Translations under genes and position numbers: made by a program
NCBI GenBank assembly: GCA_963763325.1
Contig: CAVXOL010000018.1
Span: forward strand, 248,001 to 312,000
Origin: JBBECJ01 sp963763325
GTDB taxonomy: Bacteria; Chloroflexota; Chloroflexia; Thermomicrobiales; CFX8
DNA length: 64,000 nucleotides
Direction of reading: 5' to 3'
Notes under the pieces: generated by a model
The model's input: the letters and a program-made list of their open reading frames with translations, nothing else
Told to the model about the DNA's origin: nothing
Database searches by the model: none
Shown: positions 8,041-16,718 of the stretch, in pieces
Layout: each line of letters starts with the position of its first letter
How positions within the stretch are numbered: position 1 is the stretch's first letter

Positions 8041-9099
8041 ATGACCCAACCGACACCCGGCATCGATCGCGAAAGCGGACTCAACCGCCTCGAAGCAACA
8101 ATCACCGGTCAGCCCGACGCGATCTCGCACGCCATCACCGCCAACTTCGACGGCATCCGTGACGCGGCCGTCCTACTTGCCGGTGCCCGCCGAGTCCGCC
8201 TCTGCGGCGTCGGCCTCAGCGCCACGACCGCCCAGGTCGGCGAACAGATCCTCCGCACGATAGGCATCGATGCCCGTGCTGCCCACGCCTTCGACACCGC
8301 GACCTACCCAACCAGCTTCGACCCTGGCGACCTGCTGCTGGTCTTCGCTCACCGCGGCACCAACGCCTACACCGCCCGAGTCCTCCAGCGCGCGATCCAC
8401 GCCGGCCTCAAGACGATCGTCATCTCCGACCAGCCCGACAGCATGCGCGGCTCCGAAGTCCGCATCGACACGACCCGTGGCCGTGAGGACGCTACCGCTG
8501 CCCCGTTCACCGCCGCCCTGGCCATCCTCGCTGCCATCGCTGCTCGCTGCGAGCCACAATCACGCCTCGCTACCTACGTCGCAAGCCTGCCGGAGATGGC
8601 CCGTACGATGCTCGCGTCCCGCGAGACTGCTGCCGAAGTCGCCGAAGTCGCGGTCCAGCCCGGTCGCCGCACGCTCATCCTCGGCGCGGGTGGCAACGCC
8701 GGAGCGGCTCGGGCTGGTGCGCTGTTCGTCAAGACACTCGCACAACTCGTCTGCGAAGGCATGCACCTCGAAGACGCCATCCATGGCGGTCTGCTCGCCC
8801 AGCGCCCTGACGACCTCATCATCCAGCTCGCTCCGTCTGGACCGGCCGACGACCGCCAGGCCGACCTCGCCGTCGTCTCCAACGCCATCGGCTTTCAGCG
8901 CTGGAAGCTCGGCGCACGTCACGACGGCAACCGCTGGCACTCACCAATTCCCGAAACTGTCGAAGCCCTTACCCCGATCCTGACGGCCATCCCCCTACAG
9001 TGGCTCGCCCTCGAAGCCACCCGCGCCGCCGGCATCGACCTCGACGACACCGCCCAATCCACTCACTACGCTGAAGCGTTCAGCGCCATCGGCCTCTAG
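8041..9099 (+). CDS. SIS-domain protein, two sugar-isomerase modules
   Basis: 352 residues with two SIS folds arranged like the isomerase half of GlmS. Module 1 (about 45-170) contains VRLCGVGLSATTAQVG, LLLVFAHRGTNAYT and TIVISDQ. Module 2 (about 195-330) contains TLILGAGGNAGAARAG and LEDAIHGG. SIS domains bind phosphosugars, but no glutaminase domain or kinase-type HTH is present, so the substrate is unknown. The start at 8041 follows GAGGATGAACGG. A strong hairpin repeat lies just downstream. Single transcription unit as far as visible. Confidence 0.8.
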   Translation: MTQPTPGIDRESGLNRLEATITGQPDAISHAITANFDGIRDAAVLLAGARRVRLCGVGLSATTAQVGEQILRTIGIDARAAHAFDTATYPTSFDPGDLLLVFAHRGTNAYTARVLQRAIHAGLKTIVISDQPDSMRGSEVRIDTTRGREDATAAPFTAALAILAAIAARCEPQSRLATYVASLPEMARTMLASRETAAEVAEVAVQPGRRTLILGAGGNAGAARAGALFVKTLAQLVCEGMHLEDAIHGGLLAQRPDDLIIQLAPSGPADDRQADLAVVSNAIGFQRWKLGARHDGNRWHSPIPETVEALTPILTAIPLQWLALEATRAAGIDLDDTAQSTHYAEAFSAIGL

Positions 9100-9101
9100 T
9101 G

Positions 9102-9179
9102 CGGCTACGCTTTGACGCTGGCAGGACACGGCCACCTGACCTCGTAGGGACATGTCCTGCTACCGTCAAAGCGTAGCCG
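9102..9179. repeat. 27-bp inverted repeat after SIS gene
   Basis: Arms 9102-9128 and 9153-9179 match at 25 of 27 positions, including a perfect 16-bp outer segment (CGGCTACGCTTTGACG). It begins 3 bp after the stop and could form a long hairpin. There is no T tract and it is not built of heptamers. Confidence 0.8.
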
Positions 9180-9280
9180 TATAACCCCCAGCCCCTTCCC
9201 GGATTCTCAACATTGGTGGCCGGCGCACCGTGCCTGACCACCATGCCGGACACCCCGGCGCGTCGATGGAGTGTCGCGCC

Positions 9281-10234
9281 ATGCTGCGTCGATCATCCTT
9301 GCTGCTCCTGACCATCGCCCTGGTATTCGCTGCCTGCTCCGGTCCAGACGACGGAACTGACCCAACGTCGACATCGGCCGAACCTACCGGAACCGCCCCG
9401 GTCGCCATCACACCGGGTACGTCACCAACGGCGACCTCCACGTTGCCGCCGACAGCAACCGGCACCCCGACGATCTTCCCGCCGACCATCACCCCGTCAC
9501 CCACTTCCACCAGTGAGCCGACCGCCACACCGACCAACACGCCCGAACCGACTGTCACCCCGACGCCAACCGCTCCAGCTCCAACTGCCACGCAGCCTGC
9601 GAGTGACGAGTTCATCACCATCCGAACCGCTGACACAGACGAGATGGTCGTTGCCCTGACCTTCGACGCTGGCGCAGATCGTGGTTTCGCCGAAGATATC
9701 CTCGACACCCTTCGGTCCGAAAGCGTCGTCGCCACCTTTGGAATGACCGCCAATTGGGCATCCGACAACCCAGACCTCATCCTCCGCATCGTCAACGAGG
9801 GACACACCCTCATCAACCACACCGAAACTCACCGCTCCTGGACCGGCGCATCAACCGGCGCTGACCCGCTCACCAGCGCTGAACGCGCCGACGAGCTCCT
9901 CGCAACCGAGTCCGCCATCGACGCCATCGTTGACTACGACATGCGCCCATATTTCCGCCCGCCCTACGGCGACTACGATGACTCCGTCATCGCCGACCTG
10001 CAAGCGAACGGCTACTCCGTAAATGTCATGTGGACTGTTGACTCACTCGGTTGGAACGGGCTCAGCGCCGCCGAAATTACGGCCCGTACGATCAACGGCA
10101 CCGTCCCGGGCGCAATCCACCTCTTCCACGTCGGCGCCGCCTCGCAGGATGCCGCCGCTCTGCCGGACATCATCAGTAGTCTCCGCGCCCTCGGCTACCG
10201 CTTCGTCACCGTCAACGAGATGGTCGGCCGCTAG
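9281..10234 (+). CDS. Secreted polysaccharide deacetylase lipoprotein
   Basis: 317 residues. N-terminal signal peptide MLRRSSLLLLTIALVF ends in the lipobox FAAC, then a Thr/Pro-rich linker of about 80 residues (TPTNTPEPTVTPTPT) and a C-terminal NodB domain. NodB motifs: MVVALTFDAG, HTLINHTETHRS (metal-binding His pair), FRPPYGDYD and a late HLFHVGA. This family removes N-acetyl groups from cell-wall or extracellular polysaccharides. I chose ATG 9281 because it begins directly at the signal peptide; 17 further codons are open upstream. The linker suggests the enzyme is displayed away from the membrane. Confidence 0.9.
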   Translation: MLRRSSLLLLTIALVFAACSGPDDGTDPTSTSAEPTGTAPVAITPGTSPTATSTLPPTATGTPTIFPPTITPSPTSTSEPTATPTNTPEPTVTPTPTAPAPTATQPASDEFITIRTADTDEMVVALTFDAGADRGFAEDILDTLRSESVVATFGMTANWASDNPDLILRIVNEGHTLINHTETHRSWTGASTGADPLTSAERADELLATESAIDAIVDYDMRPYFRPPYGDYDDSVIADLQANGYSVNVMWTVDSLGWNGLSAAEITARTINGTVPGAIHLFHVGAASQDAAALPDIISSLRALGYRFVTVNEMVGR

Positions 10235-10243
10235 GCAACCCTG

Positions 10244-10600
10244 CTAGTCGACGCGATCGCGATTCGCATTGCGTTCTCGCCGCGACGGCGTCTTCCCTCG
10301 CTCGTACGCCTCGCGCATTCCTGGTGTCTCATCCAGGATCGCCTGCGTCTTCCGCTCGATGTAACGCAGGTGAACCGTCCGCACGGCGCTGAACAGCACC
10401 AGCAACGGCGTCGCGACAAGCCCGATCAGTAACCCTCGTACGGGAGACTCCCGCACCGCAACGATCATGCCGGCGACGACCCCGAACACGATGTCGAATC
10501 CCAGCCAGTTTGGTGACACCGCCACTCGCCGTTGCGCGAGGTACGCCGCAGCCCAAAGCACTACAATCCCGACTACTGCTGCTACGTACAACATCAACAC
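10244..10600 (-). CDS. Small membrane protein of unknown function
   Basis: 118 residues with three predicted membrane segments (about 2-19, 33-48 and 54-74) followed by a basic, charged cytoplasmic tail (RKTQAILDETPGMREAYERGKTPSRRERN). I do not recognise the family. It is convergent with the deacetylase gene (9 bp between stops) and divergent from the S9 peptidase gene. Codon usage and the absence of an overlapping better frame support a real gene. A second ATG two codons downstream is an equally possible start. Confidence 0.65.
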   Translation of the reverse strand: MLMLYVAAVVGIVVLWAAAYLAQRRVAVSPNWLGFDIVFGVVAGMIVAVRESPVRGLLIGLVATPLLVLFSAVRTVHLRYIERKTQAILDETPGMREAYERGKTPSRRERNANRDRVD

Positions 10601-10739
10601 TACGCCATTCTTCGAACATTACAGTCGCTCATCTCGTCCATCATAGACGCTAGCGTGCGACCACGGCAGTCCAGGCCCGAATCCCATTTCCCGGCTAAAA
10701 TGCTTCGACGATGTAATTGCCCGAGGAAGGGACACCCAG

Positions 10740-12710
10740 ATGCCCGATAGCCGCCGTCCAATCGAAATCGATGATCTCTACAACCTCATCTTTGTTGCCG
10801 ATCCCAACATCTCCCCCGACGGAACCAAGGTCGCCTGGGTCGCGACGACCGTCGACCGCGTCCACAACGGCTACAAATCCAGCATCTGGCTTGCCCCCAG
10901 CGACGGCTCCGACGACCCCTACCGCTTCACAGGCGGCAAGGGCAAAGACACCAGTCCGCGCTGGTCCCCCGATGGCGCTCACATCGCATTCCTCTCCGAC
11001 CGATCCGGCAAGAACCAGGTCTGGGTCATCCCAGCCGACGGTGGCGAAGCCTGGCAAATCACCGACGGACCAAATGCCGCCTCCGAAATCGGCTGGATGC
11101 CCGACGGCTCCGGCGTCTTTTACACCACAAAGGTCGAGCCAGAGGAATCCAGCGCCGAGAATGGTAAGCGCAAGAGCGACACCCGCGTTATAACGACTCT
11201 TCGCTACAAAGCCGACGGCGAGGGCTTCCTGGACGGCAAACTCCGCCATGTCTTCGTCGCCCCCATCGGTGGCGGCGACTCGCGCGCCATCACCAGCGGC
11301 GACTTCGACTGCACCCAGCCCGCCATCTCTCCGGATGGACGCTACCTCGCCTGCATGTCGAACCGCAGCGCCGACAACCGCAACAACGCCCTCAGCGACA
11401 TCTGGGTCACCGACCTCCACAACAACCAGTCACGCCGCGTCACCCCCGAAGACGGCAACTACGCCACCCCGACCTGGTCACCATCAGGGGTTCTCGCCTA
11501 CGTTGGTCATCCCATTGTCGAACCCTATGGCCCAACCACCCTCGATAACCTCTACACCTGGGACCCCAGCTCGGACGAGATAACCGGCCTCCTGATCGGC
11601 CTGGACCGCGAACCTGGCAATTCCTCGATTGCCGATGCACGCTACGGCGTCCCAAATCAGGCTCCGCTCTGGTCCAGCGACGGCTCCTCCGTCCTCACCC
11701 TCATCTCTGACAGAGGTAGCACCCACGTCTACACCTGTCCGCTCGGCGGCAATCCGAAGGCACTCGCGAGCGGTGAACGCGATATTCAGTCGTTCACCGT
11801 CGCCGGCAACGGCGCAATCGCGTTCGCAGCCAGCACGATGCAGCTCCCGACTGAAGTCTTCGTTGCGACACCTGATGGCTCCGAAACGCGCCTCTCATCG
11901 CACAACGATTCGTTCATGTCCGGCATCGAGCTCGGCGATGTCGAGGAAATCACCTACGAGAGTGATCCCGGCGTTGAGATCCACGGCTGGCTCCTACGCC
12001 CACCTGCCTTCAACCCCGACGTGAAGTACCCCGCCGTCATCCAGATTCACGGCGGCCCGCACGGCATGTACGGCGTTGGTTTCTTCCACGAGATGCACGT
12101 CCTCGCCGCCCGCGGCTACGTCGTCCTCTACACCAACCCGCGCGGCAGCACCGGCTATGGCCAGCACTTCGTCGCCGCCTCGATGAATGACTGGGGTGGC
12201 GCCGACTACAGGGATGTCATCGCCGGTGTGCCCTGCCTAGAATCGCTTGGCTACGTCGATACGACCCGCCTGGGTGTAACAGGCGGCTCTTACGGTGGCT
12301 ACATGACCAACTGGATCATCGGCCAGACCAACCAGTTCAAGGCCGCCGTCACGATGCGCTCAACCTGCAATCGCCTCTCGCAGTATGGCACCAGCGACTT
12401 TACGATGATGTACAACGACTGGGAGTTTCAGGGCACGCCCTACGACAACCCCGAGTTCTACCTTGAACGCTCACCACTCACCTACGTCAAGAACATCACG
12501 ACGCCGGTCCTGATCCTCCACTCGGAGAACGATCTGCGCTGCCCAATCACCCAGGGCGAAGAGTTCTTCGTCGCCCTCAAGAAGCTCGGCAAGGAAGTCG
12601 AGTTCGTCCGCTTCCCGGACGAATCACACAACCTCTCCCGATCAGGTCAACCAGTCCACCGAATCGAACGCCTCGAACGCCTGACCGGCTGGTTCGACAC
12701 ACACGTGTAG
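10740..12710 (+). CDS. S9 family peptidase (acylaminoacyl/prolyl-oligopeptidase type)
   Basis: 656-residue serine peptidase. The N-terminal half (about 1-400) is a WD40-like beta-propeller with blade motifs such as SPRWSPDGAHIAFLSDRSG and QPAISPDGRYLACMSNR. The C-terminal alpha/beta-hydrolase domain carries the catalytic Ser in GGSYGGYMTNW, Asp in ILHSENDLRCP and His in DESHNLSRSG. No signal peptide, so probably cytoplasmic hydrolysis of peptides. ATG 10740 follows GAGGAAGGGACACCC. A diverged paralogue lies at 52.3-54.2 kb. Confidence 0.95.
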   Translation: MPDSRRPIEIDDLYNLIFVADPNISPDGTKVAWVATTVDRVHNGYKSSIWLAPSDGSDDPYRFTGGKGKDTSPRWSPDGAHIAFLSDRSGKNQVWVIPADGGEAWQITDGPNAASEIGWMPDGSGVFYTTKVEPEESSAENGKRKSDTRVITTLRYKADGEGFLDGKLRHVFVAPIGGGDSRAITSGDFDCTQPAISPDGRYLACMSNRSADNRNNALSDIWVTDLHNNQSRRVTPEDGNYATPTWSPSGVLAYVGHPIVEPYGPTTLDNLYTWDPSSDEITGLLIGLDREPGNSSIADARYGVPNQAPLWSSDGSSVLTLISDRGSTHVYTCPLGGNPKALASGERDIQSFTVAGNGAIAFAASTMQLPTEVFVATPDGSETRLSSHNDSFMSGIELGDVEEITYESDPGVEIHGWLLRPPAFNPDVKYPAVIQIHGGPHGMYGVGFFHEMHVLAARGYVVLYTNPRGSTGYGQHFVAASMNDWGGADYRDVIAGVPCLESLGYVDTTRLGVTGGSYGGYMTNWIIGQTNQFKAAVTMRSTCNRLSQYGTSDFTMMYNDWEFQGTPYDNPEFYLERSPLTYVKNITTPVLILHSENDLRCPITQGEEFFVALKKLGKEVEFVRFPDESHNLSRSGQPVHRIERLERLTGWFDTHV

Positions 12711-12712
12711 GG

Positions 12713-12778
12713 CGTCGGGCATGAGGCATGAGACCTGATGCGATCCCGTTTCTCGTGTCTCATCCCCCATGCCCGACG
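12713..12778. repeat. Heptamer inverted repeat (unit GGCATGA)
   Basis: Two tandem GGCATGA units (12718-12731) lie in arm 12713-12734, which matches the complement of 12757-12778 at 19 of 22 positions. It starts 2 bp after the S9 peptidase stop. Confidence 0.75.
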
Positions 12779-12888
12779 TTCGTGATTTTCTGCACAAGAT
12801 TCCACCCCACCGTATACTCGAACCAGTTACGCGGCCGTCGTGCGACCACTGACGACCGCCCGCCTCAATTCCTGGAAGGGGATCTTCC

Positions 12889-13273
12889 ATGCGAAAGCCC
12901 ATGGCTGACGCTGCTGTCAGTCGCACTCGTCGCCACCCTCGCCCTCGCCGCCTGCGGCGACAGTGATGACGACGATGACACCAATGCCGCGAACCTGACT
13001 GGCACCCCGATCTCAATGACCGAGATGGAGTTCGACCCCGAATCACTCACCGTCAAGGCCGGCGAAGAAATCGAGATCGCCCTCTCCAACGACGGCTCGA
13101 TCGACCACAACATGAGCATCGACGAGGCCGACTTCGACGAAGACCTCGACAGCAACGATGCCGAGTCGTTCACGTTCACCGCCCCCGACTCCCCCGGCGA
13201 GTACAAGATCTACTGCGACGTCCCCGGCCACGAATCCGCCGGCATGGACGCGACACTGATCGTCGAGGAGTAA
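12889..13273 (+). CDS. Cupredoxin-like lipoprotein (frameshift after start)
   Basis: Small blue-copper-type (plastocyanin/azurin fold) lipoprotein. The signal peptide LTLLSVALVATLALAAC ends in a lipobox, then an Asp-rich linker and a cupredoxin domain with VKAGEEIEIALSNDG, the His ligand in DHNMSI, and the C-terminal YCDVPGHESAGM ligand set (Cys, His, Met). The good start (GGAAGGGG SD, ATG 12889) is one base out of frame with the signal peptide; removing one base from the AAA or CCC run at 12894-12900 restores MRK/S-P-WLTLL. I annotate from 12889 across the shift. Likely exported electron carrier or copper protein. Confidence 0.75.
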
Positions 13274-13286
13274 GCGAACGAGTAAA

Positions 13287-13376
13287 AAGGAGAACGTGTC
13301 AAGTTGAAACGGCTAGTCCCGGAACTTTGAGGATCACCATGTCGACCATCACCTTTCAACCTGGCACTTTCTCCTT
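13287..13376. repeat. 23-bp imperfect inverted repeat
   Basis: Arms 13287-13309 and 13354-13376 match at 20 of 23 positions (AAGGAGAACGTGTCAAG arm). It lies between the cupredoxin and aldolase genes. No clear heptamer period. Confidence 0.7.
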
Positions 13377-13453
13377 CTATCGTCCGTCAGCGGTATGATA
13401 GACACACAACCGCTGTCCAGCAGCTGACTGCTAGCTCAGGGAGGGGGATCAGG

Positions 13454-14881
13454 ATGCCGATGCGCGCCTATGAATCCAGGAACGAATTGCTCGATGCCTT
13501 TGGCAAGCATGGCGTGGCCGACCTCAAGGCCCGGTCCGTCAAGATCAACGACGTAGCCGGCCTGCGCCGTGACCTGATCGACAACCTCGCCTACACCGCT
13601 GTCTTCGGCGCAGACGAGCCACGCTCGGTCGCCCGGTGGCTCATCTGGGAGACTGCCCAGGAGCTCGGCTGCCGCCCCGCCTCGATCCACGACTTCTACA
13701 TTGCCGGTGGACGTGGCATGTGGAACCACCAGACCACCCCGGCCATCAACGTCCGCGCCCTGACCTACGACACCGCCTCCACCATCTTCCAGACAGCCCA
13801 CAAGCTCGATGTCGGTCAGGTCATCTTCGAGATCGCCCGCTCCGAGATGGGCTACACCAATCAGCGCCCTGAGGAGTACACCTCATCGGTCCTTGCTGCC
13901 GCCATCAAGTCGGGACACGAGGGTCCCGTCTTCATCCAGGGCGACCATTTCCAGATCAATGCCAAGGGTTACCAGGCCGACCCTGAGAAGGAGGTCCAGG
14001 GCGTCCGCGACCTGATCGACGAGGCCATCGCCGCCGGCTTCTACAACATCGACGTCGATACGTCGACGATCGTCGATCTCTCGCTCGGCGACGAAGATGC
14101 TCAGCAGGCCGACAATGCCCTCCGCTCGGCCCAACTCACCGCCTACATCCGCGAGAACGAACCAAAGGACATCACCGTCTCGGTGGGTGCCGAGATCGGC
14201 GAGGTCGGCACCGAAAACTCAACCGTCGCCGAACTGCACGCTTTCATGCGTGCCTACCAGCGCGAATTGGCCGGCATGAACGGCGGCACAATGACCGGCA
14301 TCTCCAAGATCAGTGTCCAGACCGGCACCAGCCACGGCGGCATCGTCATGCCCGACGGCACGATCGCCACGGTCAAGGTCGACTTCGACACGCTTGGCGA
14401 ACTCTCCCGCGTCGCCCGCAACGAGTACAGCCTCGGTGGAGCCGTCCAGCATGGCGCATCGACGCTGCCCGAAGAAGCCTTCGACCGCTTCGCCCAGGCC
14501 AACGCCTGCGAGGTCCATCTCGCGACCGCGTTCCAGAGCATGGTCTATGACAGCGAAGCCTTCCCATCCGACCTGCGCAACGAGATCTACGCCTACCTCG
14601 AGGAGCACCATCAGAACGAGCGCAAGCCGGACATGACCGATGCCCAGTTCTATTACACCGCTCGCAAGCGTGGTATCGGCCCCTTCAAGCAGCAGATGTG
14701 GGACCTGCCCGACGACGCGCGCGGCAATATCATGTCCGAACTCGGCGGTCGCTTCGAGTTGATCTTCACGAGGCTTGGTGTCACCAACACGATGAGCATG
14801 GTCCGCGACATCACTCCCACCCCGCGCCTGCCCTACCGAAAGGGCGAGGCGATCAGTGACGTCGAGGTGGAAGGCGAGTAG
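13454..14881 (+). CDS. Class II aldolase-like protein
   Basis: 475 residues, longer than the usual 280-360 of class II fructose-bisphosphate aldolases because of C-terminal additions. Core TIM-barrel marks: FIQGDHFQIN (zinc/catalytic His-Asp region), NIDVDTSTIVDLS, ISVSVGAEIGEVG-type strand (seen as VSVGAEIGEVGTEN) and VQTGTSHGGIVMPDG. These point to zinc-dependent aldol cleavage or condensation of a phosphorylated sugar, but substrate cannot be read from sequence. GGGAGGGGGATCAGG precedes the ATG. It overlaps the convergent zinc-ribbon gene by 29 bp. Confidence 0.82.
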   Translation: MPMRAYESRNELLDAFGKHGVADLKARSVKINDVAGLRRDLIDNLAYTAVFGADEPRSVARWLIWETAQELGCRPASIHDFYIAGGRGMWNHQTTPAINVRALTYDTASTIFQTAHKLDVGQVIFEIARSEMGYTNQRPEEYTSSVLAAAIKSGHEGPVFIQGDHFQINAKGYQADPEKEVQGVRDLIDEAIAAGFYNIDVDTSTIVDLSLGDEDAQQADNALRSAQLTAYIRENEPKDITVSVGAEIGEVGTENSTVAELHAFMRAYQRELAGMNGGTMTGISKISVQTGTSHGGIVMPDGTIATVKVDFDTLGELSRVARNEYSLGGAVQHGASTLPEEAFDRFAQANACEVHLATAFQSMVYDSEAFPSDLRNEIYAYLEEHHQNERKPDMTDAQFYYTARKRGIGPFKQQMWDLPDDARGNIMSELGGRFELIFTRLGVTNTMSMVRDITPTPRLPYRKGEAISDVEVEGE

Positions 14882-15200
14882 ACGACCCACGCAGGGATGC
14901 CGCATCCGACGGATCGGCCGGCTTGAGATAGACCAGGGACTCGTTCAGCCCGACCTTGAGGACCCGCGAGACGACATACTCGCCCCCCTCATGGCGCACC
15001 GAACGCCCCGGATCGAGCCGGCCGACCCGTATCTCTCGTGGCGTCCGCGAAAGGATCTCGAACGTCACCTTCCCGCAGTCGTTGCAGGTAAAGTACTGGT
15101 TGTGGTCGTCCGTCGTTCCGGCGAAGCCGCGCTGCACCAGCACCGTATCCGCACTCCCGCACTCCGGGCACAACCGCTGCTGAACCTGCTCGCTCGCCAA
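14853..15200 (-). CDS. Zinc-ribbon protein
   Basis: About 115 residues. A single zinc ribbon is formed by LCPECGSADTV and FTCNDCGKVTFEI; between them lies QRGFAGTTDDHNQYFTC. The C-terminal half (about 55-115) has no motif I recognise but looks like a small beta domain (GGEYVVSRVLKVGLNESLVYL). I chose TTG 15200 because it is preceded by GGGGCGAGGG and starts just before the ribbon; an ATG at 15287 would add an unconvincing Arg/Trp-rich tail. The 3' end overlaps the aldolase-like gene by 29 bp. Confidence 0.6.
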   Translation of the reverse strand: MASEQVQQRLCPECGSADTVLVQRGFAGTTDDHNQYFTCNDCGKVTFEILSRTPREIRVGRLDPGRSVRHEGGEYVVSRVLKVGLNESLVYLKPADPSDAASLRGSSTRLPPRRH

Positions 15201-15386
15201 TCCCTCGCCCCATCGTCCCTGACCCGCCGGGCACCGATCTCTGAACGTGTAGCCTGATTCTAACCAACAACCCCGCGATCGTTGCAAGATGTATTGAAGG
15301 TGACGAGTGACACGTCGGGATTGTGGCCTTGTGTCCTGTCTAACGGGTGACCGTTGAGCAGGACAGATCGCCGCCTCGCCGACGCG

Positions 15387-16567
15387 TCACGAAAGCAACC
15401 GCCCATGCTCCAGCATGATCTCCCGCACCGGATCGAGCGGCAGCGCCTCCCGCGTGTTCCCATCTCGCCCCGTCATCGTTGTCGCCTTGAACAGCGCGTT
15501 CAGGATCGCTTCCTCGGTCGCCTCGACCGTCGCCTGAAACAGCGCATCGATCGCCGGCCCATCCTCGACAACAACCTCGACCGTCTGCGTCAACCCAACC
15601 GGCTCGTGCGCCACCCGCACCTTCTCCGACGCCGAGAACGCGATCACGTAATCTCCACTCCCATTCCCGGCGATCGACCCCGTCCGCGCCAGCCCAATCC
15701 CGGCCCGTCGCGCCAAGCGCCGCAACCCTCGATCCAGTAACGGCGCATCGGTCGCCACAATCATCATGATTGACCCACGCTCGGTGGCATCTTGGGAATG
15801 AGGGATGAGGGACGAAGCTTGAGAAGCAGTCACGATTGACTACTCGGGCTTCATCCCTCGTGCCTCGTGCCAACAATTCGCCCACAGGCACACCATCAAT
15901 CCGCAACTGCTCCCGCCGCCCGTAGTTGGCCAGCACCAGGACACCGACCGTCCAGCCACCCAGCGCCTCCGGCGTCATCCGCGACGATGTTCCGATCCCG
16001 CCCTTGAAGCCAAACGACGGTCATCCCGGTTCCGGCGCCGACCGCTCCCTCCTCAACCGGGCCACCAGTTGCTGAGTCGATCGCCGCCAGCACGTGCTCC
16101 TCGCGCACATGCCGCCCCTGCATGTCGTTCAGGTACATGTCCGAGCACTCACCGACGACCGGGTTGATTGTCGATGTCCGAATTCCAATGTCCGGGTTCT
16201 CACGAACACCATACGAGACGATCGCGTCGGTTACCCGCCCGACATTCATCGTCCCGGTCAGTGCGATCGGCCCCTCCAGGTTGCCGAGCTCCTCGACCTG
16301 CTCCTGCCCCATGCACTTGCCAAACCCGTTGATCACATGGATCGCGCATGGAACCTTCTCCCGAAACAGATTCCCTCCGTGCGGCAGGATGACAGTCACA
16401 CCTGTCCGCACCGGCCCCGTCCCAGGCACCAACGCCCCATCCCCCTCGATCAACGTCACCTGGCCGACGCGCACATCCGCAACATCGGTGATCGCATTCT
16501 CCGCCCCGGTAGCCATCGACCCGATCTGTATCCCAAACTCCCGCGCCCTCGGCCTCGCCTCGCTCAT
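15387..16567 (-). pseudogene. S58 (DmpA/P1) family aminopeptidase, broken
   Basis: Three reading frames together give a DmpA/P1-type peptidase. Frame 1 runs from MSEARPRAREFGIQ through GDGALVPGTGPVRTGVT, VINGFGKCMGQEQVEELG and GAVGAGTGMT. A net +1 shift near 16010 (GTCGTTTGG) leads to FKGGIGTSSRMTPEALGGWTV-like sequence. Near 15871-15795 a heptamer inverted repeat interrupts the gene, and the third frame resumes at RGSIMMIVATDAPLLDRG and ends EIMLEHGRLLS. S58 enzymes self-cleave to give a catalytic N-terminal Ser or Thr; the expected processing region lies near the third-frame junction. The shift could be an error, but the repeat is a real insertion within the gene. Confidence 0.8.
15795..15871. 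repeat. Heptamer inverted repeat inserted in S58 peptidase gene
   Basis: Left arm is three 7-mers, GGAATGA-GGGATGA-GGGACGA (15795-15815); right arm is TCATCCC-TCGTGCC-TCGTGCC (15851-15871). The arms are imperfect complements around a 35-bp spacer. Flanking peptide sequence is homologous to one S58 gene, so the element interrupts a coding region. Confidence 0.8.
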
Positions 16568-16718
16568 CTTCACAGGTTCTCCAACTCTCAACCCCATCTT
16601 GCATTGACAGGAGCGGCGACGTATCTACGCGTCCCGCGACCCACGTCCCGCGTCCCGGTACTCCACTCTGGCACAATCATCGCCGCTATCGAGCCAAACC
16701 GCGAGGGAGGACTCACCT

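Noticed and set aside
14856..15257. Plus-strand ORF opposite the zinc-ribbon gene
   Set aside because: It lacks any motif, whereas the minus strand has a clear two-CxxC zinc ribbon.
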